Source of the DNA: Natrinema zhouii
GTDB lineage: Archaea > Halobacteriota > Halobacteria > Halobacteriales > Natrialbaceae
Direction of reading: 5' to 3'
DNA length: 64,000 nt
Assembly (NCBI RefSeq): GCF_013456555.2
Contig: NZ_CP059154.1
Location: 62,001-126,000 of the forward strand
The translations under genes and the position numbers were made by a program. Positions 17,243-27,386 of the stretch are shown piece after piece (positions within the stretch are counted from its first letter, which is position 1; each line of letters begins with the position of its first letter). The notes under the pieces were generated by a model. It was not told where the DNA came from. It saw only the letters and a list, made by a program, of their open reading frames with translations, and searched no databases.

Positions 17243-17516
17243 GAAACTGCCAGCAGCTAGCACTGAGAACGGAGTGTGCTGCTGTCGGCCGCCGGCCGGC
17301 TCGAGACCGCAGCGTCGAGTGCTCCGGCGAGAGACGGCCCGCGAGACCCTGATTCCGTCCTCTCATCGTCGACCCAATCGACGAGTCCGTAATCGACGAT
17401 CCGTCGTCTGCCCCGGTGACTGCCGGAACCGAAAACCCCGCTCGACTCCCGGAAGCATTGGCCGCCTACGGAACTGAAACAACCCGAGTATTGCTAGGCA
17501 CAGCAACGACTCACCC

Positions 17517-18731
17517 GTGGCGCATCCGATACGAACGATCAAGCGGTACGCGAAGGAAACGACGGATGACCTGTGGGCCGGCGGGCGCGGCTGGATTCTG
17601 CTCGCCGTCGGCGCCGGGTGGGCGCTCTCTATCGGCGTTCGGTTCGTCTATCCCGCGCTCGTCCCCTACTTTCAGGACGACTTCGGGATCGGCCTGACCA
17701 CGACCGGACTGCTGTTGACGCTGCTCTGGGGGGCGTACGCCATCGGTCACGTACCCGGCGGATTCCTCGGCGACCGGATCGGCGAGGGTACCGTGGTCGT
17801 CCTCAGCACCCTCATTTCGGCCGGAACCGTCCTCGTCGTCGCCACGGCGATAAACGTCTGGATGCTGTTCGCGGGAACGATCGTGTTCGGCCTCGCGACC
17901 GCACTGTACGGACCGACTCGGTTCACCATCTTCACGGACATCTATCCGAATCGGGCCGGCTCGGCCATCGGGCTGACGATGGCCGCGGGCAACCTCGGAA
18001 ACACGGTCTTTCCCGTCGCGGCGGCCGTTATCGCTTCCTACACCACGTGGCGGTACGGGATCGGTTCGTTCAGCCCCCTCTTTCTCGGCGTCGCCGTCGG
18101 ACTCTGGATGGCGGTTCCGAACCGCACGTCAGGTGGGGGAAGCGCGGTCGACGAACTCTCGAGCGACACGCTCGCGCGGATCAGAAGCGGGATCACTCGC
18201 GAATCCATCCCGATCGTCGTCGCGATTCAGGTGACCGCCTCGTTCGTGATACAGGGATTTTCCTCCTTCTATCCGACGTACCTCACGGTGACGAAGGGAT
18301 TCTCCCCGGCGGTAGCAGCGACGCTGTTCGGACTGTTCTTCGCCGTCGGGGCGGTTATACAGCCCTTCTCGGGAACCATGCTCGACCGTCTCGGGGCGCG
18401 TCCGACGCTCGTCCTGTATTTCGGCGGCTGCGTCGCCGGGCTGTGGTTGCTGCCCTTCGTCGACGGTCTCGTCCCGCTCGTCGCGGCCACGGTTCTCATC
18501 AGTAGCTGGAACGGGTGCGGCGTCGTCACGCAGACGTATATCGCGGACTCGCTCCCCGACGATATGCAGGGAACTGGACTGGGGACGTTGAAGGCGGGCT
18601 GGATGGTCGTCGGTGCGACGTCGCCCCTGCTCATCGGTACGCTCGCCGATTACGGCTCGTTCGACCACGGATTCCTGCTACTGGCTTCGGTCGGGACCGT
18701 TGGATTGTTGCTCTCGATCACTCGGCTCTAG
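17517..18731 (+). CDS. MFS transporter
   Basis: A 404-residue major facilitator with twelve predicted helices. The first helix is WILLAVGAGWALSIGVRF. The cytoplasmic loop after helix 2 has the MFS signature G-F-L-G-D-R-I-G (about 82-89), and the second half has the related loop GTMLDRLGAR. A hydrophilic mid-loop near 205-225 separates the halves. The start is GTG at 17517; no better ATG is upstream. The substrate cannot be inferred: neighbours are a small membrane protein and an acyl-CoA synthetase, neither obviously linked. Confidence 0.88.
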   Translation: MAHPIRTIKRYAKETTDDLWAGGRGWILLAVGAGWALSIGVRFVYPALVPYFQDDFGIGLTTTGLLLTLLWGAYAIGHVPGGFLGDRIGEGTVVVLSTLISAGTVLVVATAINVWMLFAGTIVFGLATALYGPTRFTIFTDIYPNRAGSAIGLTMAAGNLGNTVFPVAAAVIASYTTWRYGIGSFSPLFLGVAVGLWMAVPNRTSGGGSAVDELSSDTLARIRSGITRESIPIVVAIQVTASFVIQGFSSFYPTYLTVTKGFSPAVAATLFGLFFAVGAVIQPFSGTMLDRLGARPTLVLYFGGCVAGLWLLPFVDGLVPLVAATVLISSWNGCGVVTQTYIADSLPDDMQGTGLGTLKAGWMVVGATSPLLIGTLADYGSFDHGFLLLASVGTVGLLLSITRL

Positions 18732-18931
18732 GCGCGGAACGGACCAGTTCCTCTCGATTTCGTTCCGTTGACGACGTTCGAATGCCGACGGTGATGGATG
18801 CCGTAAAGACGACGCTCGAGCCCGTCTCGCCCCTTTATCAGTCATCCACGGACCTCGAGGAGCACCGACGAGCGGGACGCTAGTCAGGCACTTTCCGACG
18901 CTAATCCCGGCGATATGCGGGAAGAGGTGCG

Positions 18932-18944
18932 ATAAAGAATATAT
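18932..18944 (+). promoter_or_regulatory. TATA-like box of the acyl-CoA synthetase gene
   Basis: ATAAAGAATATAT lies 27-39 nt before the ATG at 18971, which fits a near-leaderless transcript and supports that start over the in-frame codon at 18953. Confidence 0.5.
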
Positions 18945-18970
18945 GCACCCCCGTGGTACACGGCCGTGGT

Positions 18971-20566
18971 ATGTCAGAACACCCCACTATAGGCGACACT
19001 CTCGAGCAAACCGTCGACCGCCATCCCGAGCGTGATGCGATTATTTACCCGCGAAAGGACCAGCACTGGACCTACGCGGCGTTCAATGAGCGGGTAAATC
19101 GGCTGGCCAACGCCTTGCTCGAGGCCGGGATCGAGAAGGGGGACCGGGTCGCGACGGTGCTGTATAACGGCTCGGAGATGGCACTCACCGTCTACGCGTG
19201 CGCGAAGATCGGTGCCGTCTTCACCCCGTTGAACTTCCGCCTGCCAGCGGGAGAGATCGAGTACATCGTCACCGACGCCGACGCTGAAATGGTCCTCTTC
19301 GAATCCGAAACGCGGGAGGCCGTCGAGGGGGCGCGACCGAATCTCGGGTCCGTTTCGGAGTACGTGTTCATCGACGACGACCGCGCTGACGTGCCCACCT
19401 ACGCGAGCGGATTCTACGACATGCTCGAGTCCGGCTCCGTCGACCGGCCCGACGTCCGCGTCGACGAAGACGACGTCTACGCCTTCATCTACACCTCGGG
19501 AACCACGGGTCGTCCGAAGGGGGTCGTCCACGAGCACCGGAACATGGTCGAACACGACCTGCTCTGTATCACGGAGATGAACATCACCCGCGACGACGTC
19601 GGCCTCTCGATGATGCCGCTGTATCACTGCGCCGAACTCCACTGTAACCTGTTCGCGCGGGTCCACCGCGGCGCGGCGAACGTAATTCACCACGAGTTCG
19701 AACCGGAGGCGGTGCTCGAGGCGATCGAGGAGTACGACGTGACGGTCCTCTTCGCGGCACCGACCGCCTGGAACGCGCTCGCGATGACCGCCGCCGAGTC
19801 GGATGTCGATGTCTCGTCGCTCCGGCTCGGGCTCTACGGGGCGGCCCCGATGCCCGAACAGGTGCTCGAGAACTGCATGGAACACCTCTGTGAGGAGTAC
19901 GTTCAGGCGTACGGCATGACCGAACTCGGACCCGCGGCCGCCTTCCAGTCGCCGGCCGATCAGCTCCCGAAACAGGGGTCGGCCGGACTGGCCGCGCTCA
20001 ATCACGAACTGCGCGTGGTCGAACCCGACGCGGCTCCGGATCGGGCGGTCGACGAGGGAGAGATCGGCGAGATCCTGCTCGCCGGCCCGTGTACCATGCG
20101 CGAGTACTGGAACCGTCCCGAGGCGACCGAGCGCTCGCTACGCGAGGCCGACGGGTCGACGTGGTACTACACCGGCGATCTCGGCTACCGCGACGACGAC
20201 GGTTACCTCTACGTCGTCGACCGCAAGGACGACATGATCGTCTCCGGCGGCGAGAACGTCTACCCGGCCGAGGTCGAGGACGCCCTGTTCGGACACGACG
20301 CCGTCGAGGAGGCGGCCGTCGTCGGCGAACCCGACGAAGAGTGGGGCGAGACGGTCGTCGCCTACGTCGTCGCCGACGACGACAGCACCGCGGCGGACCT
20401 CGACTCGTTCGTCCTCGAGAGCGACCGGCTGGCCGACTTCAAGCGACCGCGGACGTACTACTTCGTCGACGAACTCCCCAAGAACCCCAGCGGCAAGATC
20501 CAGAAGTTCAAGCTCCGCGAGGACGAGGCCGACCTCGAGCCCGAGTCCGAAACCGTCGCGTCCTGA
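18971..20566 (+). CDS. AMP-dependent acyl-CoA synthetase/ligase
   Basis: A 531-residue ANL-superfamily enzyme that activates a carboxylic acid with ATP to the acyl-adenylate and then to acyl-CoA. Core motifs in order are: YTSGTTGRPKGVVH (P-loop, about 177-190), the Y-G-M-T-E-L motif near 318, YYTGDLGYRDDDGYLYVVDRKDD (hinge; excerpts), GGENVYPAEVE, and the C-terminal lysine in NPSGKIQKF. It resembles long- and medium-chain fatty acyl-CoA synthetases. The convergent neighbours are two short-chain fatty acid permeases, suggesting uptake and activation of fatty acids as one function. The exact chain length is not determinable. Confidence 0.9.
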   Translation: MSEHPTIGDTLEQTVDRHPERDAIIYPRKDQHWTYAAFNERVNRLANALLEAGIEKGDRVATVLYNGSEMALTVYACAKIGAVFTPLNFRLPAGEIEYIVTDADAEMVLFESETREAVEGARPNLGSVSEYVFIDDDRADVPTYASGFYDMLESGSVDRPDVRVDEDDVYAFIYTSGTTGRPKGVVHEHRNMVEHDLLCITEMNITRDDVGLSMMPLYHCAELHCNLFARVHRGAANVIHHEFEPEAVLEAIEEYDVTVLFAAPTAWNALAMTAAESDVDVSSLRLGLYGAAPMPEQVLENCMEHLCEEYVQAYGMTELGPAAAFQSPADQLPKQGSAGLAALNHELRVVEPDAAPDRAVDEGEIGEILLAGPCTMREYWNRPEATERSLREADGSTWYYTGDLGYRDDDGYLYVVDRKDDMIVSGGENVYPAEVEDALFGHDAVEEAAVVGEPDEEWGETVVAYVVADDDSTAADLDSFVLESDRLADFKRPRTYYFVDELPKNPSGKIQKFKLREDEADLEPESETVAS

Positions 20567-20611
20567 TCGATCGACGACGGTCCCGGATCGTCTTCGGGCG
20601 TGGCGCCTGCC

Positions 20612-22024
20612 CTAGAACACCAGTAGCAGTCCCAGCACGACGGCCGAGACGTACAGCGTGATGACGCCGGCGTATTTCGCGAACTCGAGCCAGTCGAACC
20701 CCGAAATCGAGAGAATTCCGGCGAAGACGAAGCCGAGCCAGAGGTTCGAGACGCCGGCCGCGTACATCACCGAGACGAGTGCGGCCACGAGATCGACGTC
20801 GGCGGCCGCGATGGCTGGTCCCTGGATCACCCAGACGGAGCCCGGATCTGGAACGAGCAGCCCCAGGGCGAACGCGAGGGGGTACGAGGCCACGGCTGGT
20901 ATCTGGGTGCCGGCGATGACGTCGCCGATCGGGCCGTAGAGCTCGGCTTCCGAGAGCAGGGCGACCACGCCCGCGTAGAACAGGAACGGGATCGCCACGT
21001 GATTCGTCCACCGCGTCGCGTCCCGCGTCTTCGACTTGAAGGCCATCGGCGGCCCCTGCACAGCCAGCCCGAGGATCATCAGCGTGAAGGCGAGCCACGG
21101 CAGGGTCAGCGCGCCGCCCGTCGCGAAGTGCCAGCCCGCCGACGCGAGCCCGATGACGACCGCGAGCAGGCTGATGCTCTCGGCGTTCTCGAGCCGATCG
21201 CCGAGTTCCCACGACTCCTCGTCCCGTGTCGGCGAGTAGTGGGCGAGCGTCTCGGCGATCGAGCCCTCGAGAATTCGATTTCGAGCGTCGAGTTCCCTGA
21301 TGTCGGTGTCATCACTCGGAGCCAACGCCACCAGTACGAGCGGGATGGTAACCACGAAGAGCACGCTCGAGAGCAGGTTGACCGGGTGAAGGACGAACTC
21401 GGACATGGCGACGGAGCCCGCGTCCTCGAGCATGATGTTCGCCACTCCGCTCTCGTCTGCCATGAGCAACGCGCCGGGACTGGAGAGGCCCTGGTTCGCG
21501 ACGACGAGCGCCGACAGCCCGCCGGTGAGGACGAGCGGGTAGTGAACCGCGATTCCGCGCTCGCGGGCGCGATGACAGAGTCGCTGGCCGACGAGAACGC
21601 CGCCGACGAGACCGAGCGCCCAGTTGAGCCATCCCAGCGACAGCGAGACGAAGGCGGTCGAGAAGACGATCCCCCGCTGACTCGCGGGGAGGACGGTCGC
21701 GAGTCGATCGAACAGCGCGCCGACGCGGGGCGATTCCACGACCGTCGCGGAGAGGAGCCAGAAGAGAATCAGGAACATCTGGAGCGAGAACAGGTCGTAG
21801 AACCCGGTTCCGAACAGCTCGAGCTGGGTCATGGGCTCGAGGAAGGGGACGGTCACGACCAGCGCCAGCACCGCGAGCAGGAGCCCCGTGACGAGCGATT
21901 CGGGGAAGTACTTCCCGAACGCCGGGACGAACGCGTTTCGGTCGGTGTCGGTCGCGGTCGGGGTGCCGCCGTCGGTACCGACGGCACGCTCGCGGTCGTC
22001 GTCGGAGGGGGAGTCGTCGGCCAT
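20612..22024 (-). CDS. AtoE-type short-chain fatty acid permease, paralogue A
   Basis: A 470-residue permease with twelve or more helices after an acidic N-terminus. The phrases KYFPESLVTGLLLAVLALV, LSLGWLNWALGLVGGVLVG, HYPLVLTGGLSALV, and VPDPGSVWVIQGPAI near the end correspond to the AtoE family pattern (short-chain fatty acid or acetoacetate uptake). It is the second gene of an operon: only five bases separate its ATG (22024) from the end of the upstream permease. It is clearly a paralogue of that gene but diverged, notably in the C-terminal loop. The substrate is inferred from the family and the adjacent acyl-CoA synthetase. Confidence 0.85.
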   Translation of the reverse strand: MADDSPSDDDRERAVGTDGGTPTATDTDRNAFVPAFGKYFPESLVTGLLLAVLALVVTVPFLEPMTQLELFGTGFYDLFSLQMFLILFWLLSATVVESPRVGALFDRLATVLPASQRGIVFSTAFVSLSLGWLNWALGLVGGVLVGQRLCHRARERGIAVHYPLVLTGGLSALVVANQGLSSPGALLMADESGVANIMLEDAGSVAMSEFVLHPVNLLSSVLFVVTIPLVLVALAPSDDTDIRELDARNRILEGSIAETLAHYSPTRDEESWELGDRLENAESISLLAVVIGLASAGWHFATGGALTLPWLAFTLMILGLAVQGPPMAFKSKTRDATRWTNHVAIPFLFYAGVVALLSEAELYGPIGDVIAGTQIPAVASYPLAFALGLLVPDPGSVWVIQGPAIAAADVDLVAALVSVMYAAGVSNLWLGFVFAGILSISGFDWLEFAKYAGVITLYVSAVVLGLLLVF

Positions 22025-22029
22025 CGTGA

Positions 22030-23454
22030 TCACCCCACGACCCCCATCAGGAGCGCACCGCCGCCCATCACGAACCCGACGAAGACGAACAGAACGGCGA
22101 CGTAGCCCATCATGTCGCGGATGGTGAGCCCGGCGATACCGAGCACCGGGATGGCCCAGAACGGCTGCACCATGTTCGTCCACTGGTCGCCCATCGCGAA
22201 CGCGATCAGCATGTGGTTCATCTGGGTGCCCGGGATCTGCTGGGTAGCCGAGGCGTAGACTTCGCCCATCACCGTCCACTGGCCGCCGCCGGAAGGAACG
22301 AAGAAGTTGACGATGCCGCCGGAAATGAATACCAGCAGGTACCACGTCGTCTCGGTCGCGTACTGCGCCGCGGTGTTCGCGATCAGTTCGACCAGCCCCG
22401 AGTAGACCATGATGCCCATGATTCCGCCGTAGAACTGGAACTGGATGATGATCTGGCTGGCACCCTCGATCGCCTCGCGAAAGACGTCGACGTAGCTCCG
22501 CAGCGACGCGTGAGCGAGGAAGCCGAGGCCGAACATCGCGGAGATGAGGACGTTGATGTTGAGCACGTCCATGAACGGCTCCGTCGCGAACAGCGTCGCG
22601 AGGTAGATCCAGATGAGCAGCCCGGTCCCGACGCAGATGACGCTGCTATCGAGCAGGAACGCTTTCATTCGTGTCTCTCGAGCGTGGTGGGGCGCAGCGG
22701 TCCCTCCGCCGTCGGCGGCCGTCGGCTCGCGTGCGGCCCGCAGCGTCTCCTTGGGAACGGTCGTGATGTTCTCCCTCTCGGGAGCCATCAGCGGCATCAG
22801 GACCACGACGACCGCGATGACGCCGGCGATGAGCAGGAGGTTGAACGGGTGGAAGATCGTCTCGGAGACGGGAATTACGCCCATACTCTCCTCGGCGAAG
22901 TGGCCCTCGGTCGCGACGAGCAACAGCGACGCGGCCGACAGCCCCTGATGCCACGGTAACAGCCCGGCGTAGGCGGCCGCGACGAGCAGCGGGTAGTGAA
23001 CGTCGACGTCCTTCTCTGCCATCGAGATGCCGACCTCTCGGGCGAGGATCGCGCCGGCGATCAACACGACGCCCCAGTGGAACAGCCCCAGCAACTGTCC
23101 GCACAGCGCGACGACGAACACCGCTCCGGTCTGGCTGTCGGGAACGGACGCGATCCGGCGAAGGACGCGTTTCACCGGCGGCGAATCCGCGAGCGCCCAG
23201 CCGGTCAGCAGCGCCAGCGTCGACTGCGTCGAGAACGTGATCACCTCCCAGAATCCCTCGCCCCAGTGGGCCGCGACGCCGCCGGGTCCCGTATCGGTGA
23301 CGACGACCGCGATCGCCATCGTGAGGAACGTCAACAGCAGCGCGAAGATGAACGCATCTGGGAGGTATCGCTTGACCAGCCGGCTCGCGACGTCGCCGAG
23401 CCGAGTGAAAAAGTCGCGGACCGCTCCCGGCTCGCTCGAGGCTGGGGCACTCAT
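22030..23454 (-). CDS. AtoE-type short-chain fatty acid permease, paralogue B
   Basis: A 474-residue membrane protein of the short-chain fatty acid transporter family. It has RYLPDAFIFALLLTFLTM after a short cytosolic N-terminus, LGLFHWGVVLIAGAILA, HYPLLVAAAYAGLLPWHQGLS, and the strongly conserved C-terminal VNFFVPSGGGQWTVMG followed by MGDQWTNMVQPFWAIP. It is the first gene of a two-gene operon with paralogue A. The start MSAPASSEP at 23454 is chosen because upstream in-frame sequence covers a promoter-like AT stretch (about 23545-23590). Confidence 0.9.
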   Translation of the reverse strand: MSAPASSEPGAVRDFFTRLGDVASRLVKRYLPDAFIFALLLTFLTMAIAVVVTDTGPGGVAAHWGEGFWEVITFSTQSTLALLTGWALADSPPVKRVLRRIASVPDSQTGAVFVVALCGQLLGLFHWGVVLIAGAILAREVGISMAEKDVDVHYPLLVAAAYAGLLPWHQGLSAASLLLVATEGHFAEESMGVIPVSETIFHPFNLLLIAGVIAVVVVLMPLMAPERENITTVPKETLRAAREPTAADGGGTAAPHHARETRMKAFLLDSSVICVGTGLLIWIYLATLFATEPFMDVLNINVLISAMFGLGFLAHASLRSYVDVFREAIEGASQIIIQFQFYGGIMGIMVYSGLVELIANTAAQYATETTWYLLVFISGGIVNFFVPSGGGQWTVMGEVYASATQQIPGTQMNHMLIAFAMGDQWTNMVQPFWAIPVLGIAGLTIRDMMGYVAVLFVFVGFVMGGGALLMGVVG

Positions 23455-23731
23455 GGTTTCCTCCGCTGTACTGGACACATCCCAGACCGTTTCGGAACCG
23501 GTCGCCGTTGGCGCTCGGTATCGAGCAACGACATAGATACTACCACGCAGATATAAGTAGAGTGAAAAAGTCTGTGTCAAAATACTTTATTACCCGACGA
23601 ATTCGAGAGGCCTAGATCCAGTAGCCGCGACCAAACGGGCGGCACAGCGCCACCCTGCTGCCGGATCCGACCCCGGACGGGTCGTTCCGAGTCCCAACCG
23701 TATTTATCGCCGCGGACAAAACGGTGAGACG

Positions 23732-24814
23732 ATGGAACGCGGGTCGAGAGAATCGTTTACGCGCATGGGGACGCTGGGGATCGAGGAGGAGTGCTTCGTC
23801 GTCGACGCGGACGGCCGCCCGACCAGCGGGACCGACGAACTCGTCTACGAACACGACCCGCCCGAGATCCTCGAGGGCCGGCTGGATCACGAACTGTTCA
23901 AGTTCGTCATCGAGACGCAGACGCCATTGATCGAGTCCCCCGACGACGCCCGCGACTCGCTGCTCGCGATTCGCGAGGCGCTGGTCGAACACGCTCAGAA
24001 CTACGACTACCGGATCGCCGCCGCCGGACTCCACCCGCTCGCGAAGTGGCAGGAGCTCGAGCACGCGGAGAAACCCCGCTACCGCTCGCAACTCGATCGG
24101 ATTCAGTATCCACAACACCGAAATACGACCGCCGGGGTCCACATTCACGTCGGCGTCGACGACGCCGACAAGGCGGTCTGGATCGCCAACGAACTGCGGT
24201 GGTACGTGCCGATCATGCTTGCGCTCTCCGCGAACTCGCCCTACTGGAACGGGTTCGATACCGGACTCCAGTCCGCCCGCGCGAAGATTTTCGAGGCGCT
24301 GCCCAACACCGGCATACCGACCCACTTCGAGGACTTCGAGGCGTTCGACCGGTTCGAGCGACTGATGCTCGAGACCGAGTCGATCAACGACCGCGGCGAA
24401 CTCTGGTACGACGTGCGGCCCCACACCGCCCACGGGACGGTCGAACTGCGCACCCCGGACGGACAGGCAGATCCCGACATCGTGCTGGCGTTCGTCGAGT
24501 ACGCTCACGCGCTCGTCGAGGCCCTCGCCGAGGAGTACGAAGACGGCGCGAGCGGCCACCGACACCGCCGGGAACTACTCGACGAGAACAAGTGGCGGGC
24601 GATCCGCCACGGGCAGGACGCGTCGTTCATCGACCGCGACCTCGAGGGAACCGTCGAGTTGGGCGAACTCGTCGACCGCGAGTGCGAGCGCCTCGACATC
24701 AACGGCATCAGAGACGTGTACGAGCGGGAAAACGGCGCGGACCGACAACGCCGTCTGCTCGAGGAAGAGGGACCCGACGCGCTGTGTGAGTCGCTCATCT
24801 TGCAGACGCAGTAG
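23732..24814 (+). CDS. gshA: Glutamate-cysteine ligase (haloarchaeal GshA)
   Basis: A 360-residue ATP-dependent ligase making gamma-glutamylcysteine, the main low-molecular-weight thiol of haloarchaea. It shows the GCS2-type N-terminus [13 protein letters not shown], ending of strand 2 KFVIETQTP, the metal/ATP segment [32 protein letters not shown], and [18 protein letters not shown]. The length fits haloarchaeal GshA. The N-terminus begins 14 residues before the first conserved strand, supporting the ATG at 23732. It is a single gene. The monothiol glutaredoxin at 8667 is a plausible user of the product. A second, more distant family member is encoded at 62871. Confidence 0.92.
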   Translation: MERGSRESFTRMGTLGIEEECFVVDADGRPTSGTDELVYEHDPPEILEGRLDHELFKFVIETQTPLIESPDDARDSLLAIREALVEHAQNYDYRIAAAGLHPLAKWQELEHAEKPRYRSQLDRIQYPQHRNTTAGVHIHVGVDDADKAVWIANELRWYVPIMLALSANSPYWNGFDTGLQSARAKIFEALPNTGIPTHFEDFEAFDRFERLMLETESINDRGELWYDVRPHTAHGTVELRTPDGQADPDIVLAFVEYAHALVEALAEEYEDGASGHRHRRELLDENKWRAIRHGQDASFIDRDLEGTVELGELVDRECERLDINGIRDVYERENGADRQRRLLEEEGPDALCESLILQTQ

Positions 24815-24948
24815 GTTCGTGGCGGTCGCTCGAGGGGTGAGCGTTCGCAGATACCTTTCGTAGCGCCGATCGTGAGTTCGCGTGCACGATCACCGATCGG
24901 TTCGTCTCGATTCGGATACCACGGGAGAGTCGTCCGTCGCGGTCTCGT

Positions 24949-26268
24949 TCAGTCGTCCGTCGCACTCACGGACTCGTCACCGAACTCGGCCGGTGCGTCG
25001 GCCCAGACGCCGTTCGTGAGATCGATCGCGTCGTTCCACTTCGCGACGACCGTGGTCACTGCAAGGTCGCCCGCGATGTTGTTCATCGTCCGAAGGCGGT
25101 CGAGCAGCGGATCGATACCCGCGATCATCCCGATGACCTCGAGCGGGAGTCCCACCTGCGTCAACACCGCAGTCATCATGACGAGGCTCGCACTGGGGAC
25201 GCCCGCAGTGCCGATACTCGCGAGGAGTGCGGTAAGCAGGATGGCGAACTGTTCGGCCAGCGTCAGGGAGACGCCGACCATGTTCGCGGCGAAGACGGCG
25301 ACAATGCCGAGGTACATCGACGTTCCGTCCATATTGATCGTCGCGCCAAGCGGGAGTGAGAAGCCGTACACGCGCTCTTCGACGCGGAGGTTCTCGTCGG
25401 CGTCCGACATCGAGACGGGAAGCGTCGCGGTAGACGAGCGGATACTGAGTGCCGTGATGAGCGCCTCTTTGATACCACGCAGGAAGTCCAGCGGTGACGC
25501 GCCGACTGCCCCTCGGATGAGCAGGAGGAGATAGACGAGGGTAATCTGGAGGCCGACAGCGATCACGAGAGTCATGGAGAGAGAGAAGTACGCCCGAATC
25601 GCTTGCACGCCGACTTCTCCGAACAACGCTGCCATGAGCGCGAACACACCGAGGACGCCGAACTCCATAATTCCCCAGACGATTTTGAACATGACCTCTG
25701 CTCCGGCATCGACGATGTCAAAGATGGTGTCGATGCCGTTCCGGACCGCCGAGTCCGGTTCGACTTCCGCTCGCACCATCGTCATCCCGAGGCCGAAGAT
25801 GAGCGTGAAAAAGATGATCGCAAGGATGTTCCCCTCAGCTATCGCAGCGAACGGATTCTCGGGGACGATATTGAATACCTGGTCCACGAACGACGGTGTC
25901 TGTTCGGTCTGGACGTCCGTCTCCTCGATGGTCATCCCCGTACCGGGATCGATGAGATTGCTCACACCGAGTCCCATCGCGATCGCAACGACCGTCGTGA
26001 CGATATACAGGAGCACGACCTGCCCGCCGACCCTCCCCAAGTTTTTCGGGGAGAGTTCTCGCGTCGCCATCAGCAGTGTGAAGATGATGATGGGGACGAT
26101 GATCATCTCGAGTAATCGGACGAACAGATCTCCGACCGGCTGCAGTGACGTTGCCGGCTGACCGGCTATCAGTCCAACGAGAGCACCGAGAACGAACGCT
26201 GCTCCGATTCGATAAACGATTGGAACTGACCGGTATTGTTGCCATGCCGAGCGAAATAATCCAGCCAT
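24949..26268 (-). CDS. Dicarboxylate/amino acid:cation symporter (DAACS family)
   Basis: A 439-residue secondary transporter of the glutamate/aspartate (GltPh-like) fold. Eight helices and two re-entrant hairpins are recognisable. The serine-rich HP1 motif is RSSTATLPVS, and helix 7 carries NMDGTSMYLG, the Na+/substrate site. HP2 contains ASIGTAGVPSAS, and helix 8 has DRLRTMNNIAGDLAVT with the substrate-binding D/N residues. It takes up glutamate, aspartate or C4-dicarboxylates with Na+. I prefer the ATG at 26268; a TTG nine bases upstream is also possible. The upstream 360 bases are unusually AT-rich near the start. Confidence 0.92.
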   Translation of the reverse strand: MAGLFRSAWQQYRSVPIVYRIGAAFVLGALVGLIAGQPATSLQPVGDLFVRLLEMIIVPIIIFTLLMATRELSPKNLGRVGGQVVLLYIVTTVVAIAMGLGVSNLIDPGTGMTIEETDVQTEQTPSFVDQVFNIVPENPFAAIAEGNILAIIFFTLIFGLGMTMVRAEVEPDSAVRNGIDTIFDIVDAGAEVMFKIVWGIMEFGVLGVFALMAALFGEVGVQAIRAYFSLSMTLVIAVGLQITLVYLLLLIRGAVGASPLDFLRGIKEALITALSIRSSTATLPVSMSDADENLRVEERVYGFSLPLGATINMDGTSMYLGIVAVFAANMVGVSLTLAEQFAILLTALLASIGTAGVPSASLVMMTAVLTQVGLPLEVIGMIAGIDPLLDRLRTMNNIAGDLAVTTVVAKWNDAIDLTNGVWADAPAEFGDESVSATDD

Positions 26269-26631
26269 ATCCTTCAATATGAAGATTTGGAATCAGGTAA
26301 TAATACTTCCGAATTAGAACAATTATATTCACAGTGTTATAATAAATAGTTACTACCATTCTGTGGAGAGAAATAAATCCGTGGTAGAATACGCGATACG
26401 ACGTTGATTTTCGGCTGTATACTGTCAACAAGCGGTAGACAGAATTCGGCTTACGTGGGAGGTCGAACTCGCCGGTCGTGTTCAGGAAAGCTGGTTCCAG
26501 ACCAACGCGAATGCCGTGTGACAATACGTCGAAACCTTCACGCCCACTCCGTCGACCGTTCCTGAACACTGTCGAGTTAGCCCCACAAAGGTTTAACTCC
26601 GCTCGAGGCCTCATCCTGTACGAGAACCCAC
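26269..26631. other. Divergent intergenic region, AT-rich near the symporter start
   Basis: The first 130 bases (26270-26400) are markedly AT-rich and should contain the symporter promoter on the minus strand (several TATA-like tracts, e.g. around 26290-26345). The rest holds an imperfect inverted repeat (26466-26578) and the promoter region of the regulator at 26632. No protein gene is supported. Confidence 0.55.
26466..26578. repeat. Imperfect terminal-inverted-repeat pair (possible MITE or IS remnant)
   Basis: AACTCG...GTGTTCAGGAA at 26466-26488 and the inverted TTCCTGAACAC...CGAGTT at 26559-26578 face each other across about 70 bases. The 11-base GTGTTCAGGAA core is perfect in both arms and the outer AACTCG is also shared. 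The size (113 bases) and layout resemble a miniature element or a solo IS end, but no flanking target duplication is obvious. Confidence 0.45.
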
Positions 26632-27354
26632 ATGAGTTCCGACGACACAGACGAGCATCCGGTCGATACCGACGACGGAGACGAATCGCTCGAGGGACCG
26701 GACGACTTCGTCGAGCGCGAGGCCGGCCGAAACCCGGCCGTCGAGGAGCTCGACCAGCGGATCGTCGACCTGCTCTCGTGGATCCTGGACACGGAAACCC
26801 GCGCGAAGATCTACGTCTACCTGCTGGCGAATCCCGGAAGTACCTCCGAAGAGGTCGCGAAGGGGACCGGTCTCTATCCCAGCACGGTCCGCGAGGCGCT
26901 CGCGGAACTCCACGAGGAAGACCGCGTCTCGCGCGAGAAACGCGCCAGCGAGGGGGCCGGGAACAATCCCTACGAGTACACCGCGATCCAGCCCAGCGAA
27001 CTCGTCGGCGGCGTCGTCGATCAGGTGCAACAGGAGCTGAACACCATCTTCACGCTCGATCGCGTCCTCGACCGCGAGGGCGATCGCGACGCTCGAGCCG
27101 AGCTCGAGGAGCACGTCGAACCGGTGAAGATCACCGTCGACGACACGGCACCGACGAGCGACGACGATTCAGCGATGGATGCAGATCCCGATACCGACCC
27201 GGACGCCGACGTTATCGAGTTCGAGGACGACATGCAGATCGACACCGTCGATACCGAATCCGACGAGGGCGACAACGGCGAGAGCCACGAGAGCAGCGAG
27301 AGCGACGATACCGGCGAGAACGGTGACTCCGACAGCCGCGGGACCGACGAATAG
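26632..27354 (+). CDS. Winged-helix transcriptional regulator with long acidic tail
   Basis: A 240-residue protein. After a 35-residue acidic lead there is a TrmB/ArsR-like winged helix (about 40-120): LLSWILDTETRAKIYVYLL, then STSEEVAKGTGLYPSTVREALAEL as the recognition region, then a wing with NNPYEYTAI. A short helix, VVDQVQQELNTIFTLDRVL, may dimerise. The last 90 residues are almost only Asp, Glu, Ser and Thr, which is extreme even for a halophile. No effector-binding domain is visible. It is divergent from the symporter gene, so it might control it, but the distance and the repeat between them leave that open. Confidence 0.8.
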   Translation: MSSDDTDEHPVDTDDGDESLEGPDDFVEREAGRNPAVEELDQRIVDLLSWILDTETRAKIYVYLLANPGSTSEEVAKGTGLYPSTVREALAELHEEDRVSREKRASEGAGNNPYEYTAIQPSELVGGVVDQVQQELNTIFTLDRVLDREGDRDARAELEEHVEPVKITVDDTAPTSDDDSAMDADPDTDPDADVIEFEDDMQIDTVDTESDEGDNGESHESSESDDTGENGDSDSRGTDE

Positions 27355-27386
27355 CCCGCGCCTGTTTGCCGTCCGTTTCCGCAGTG

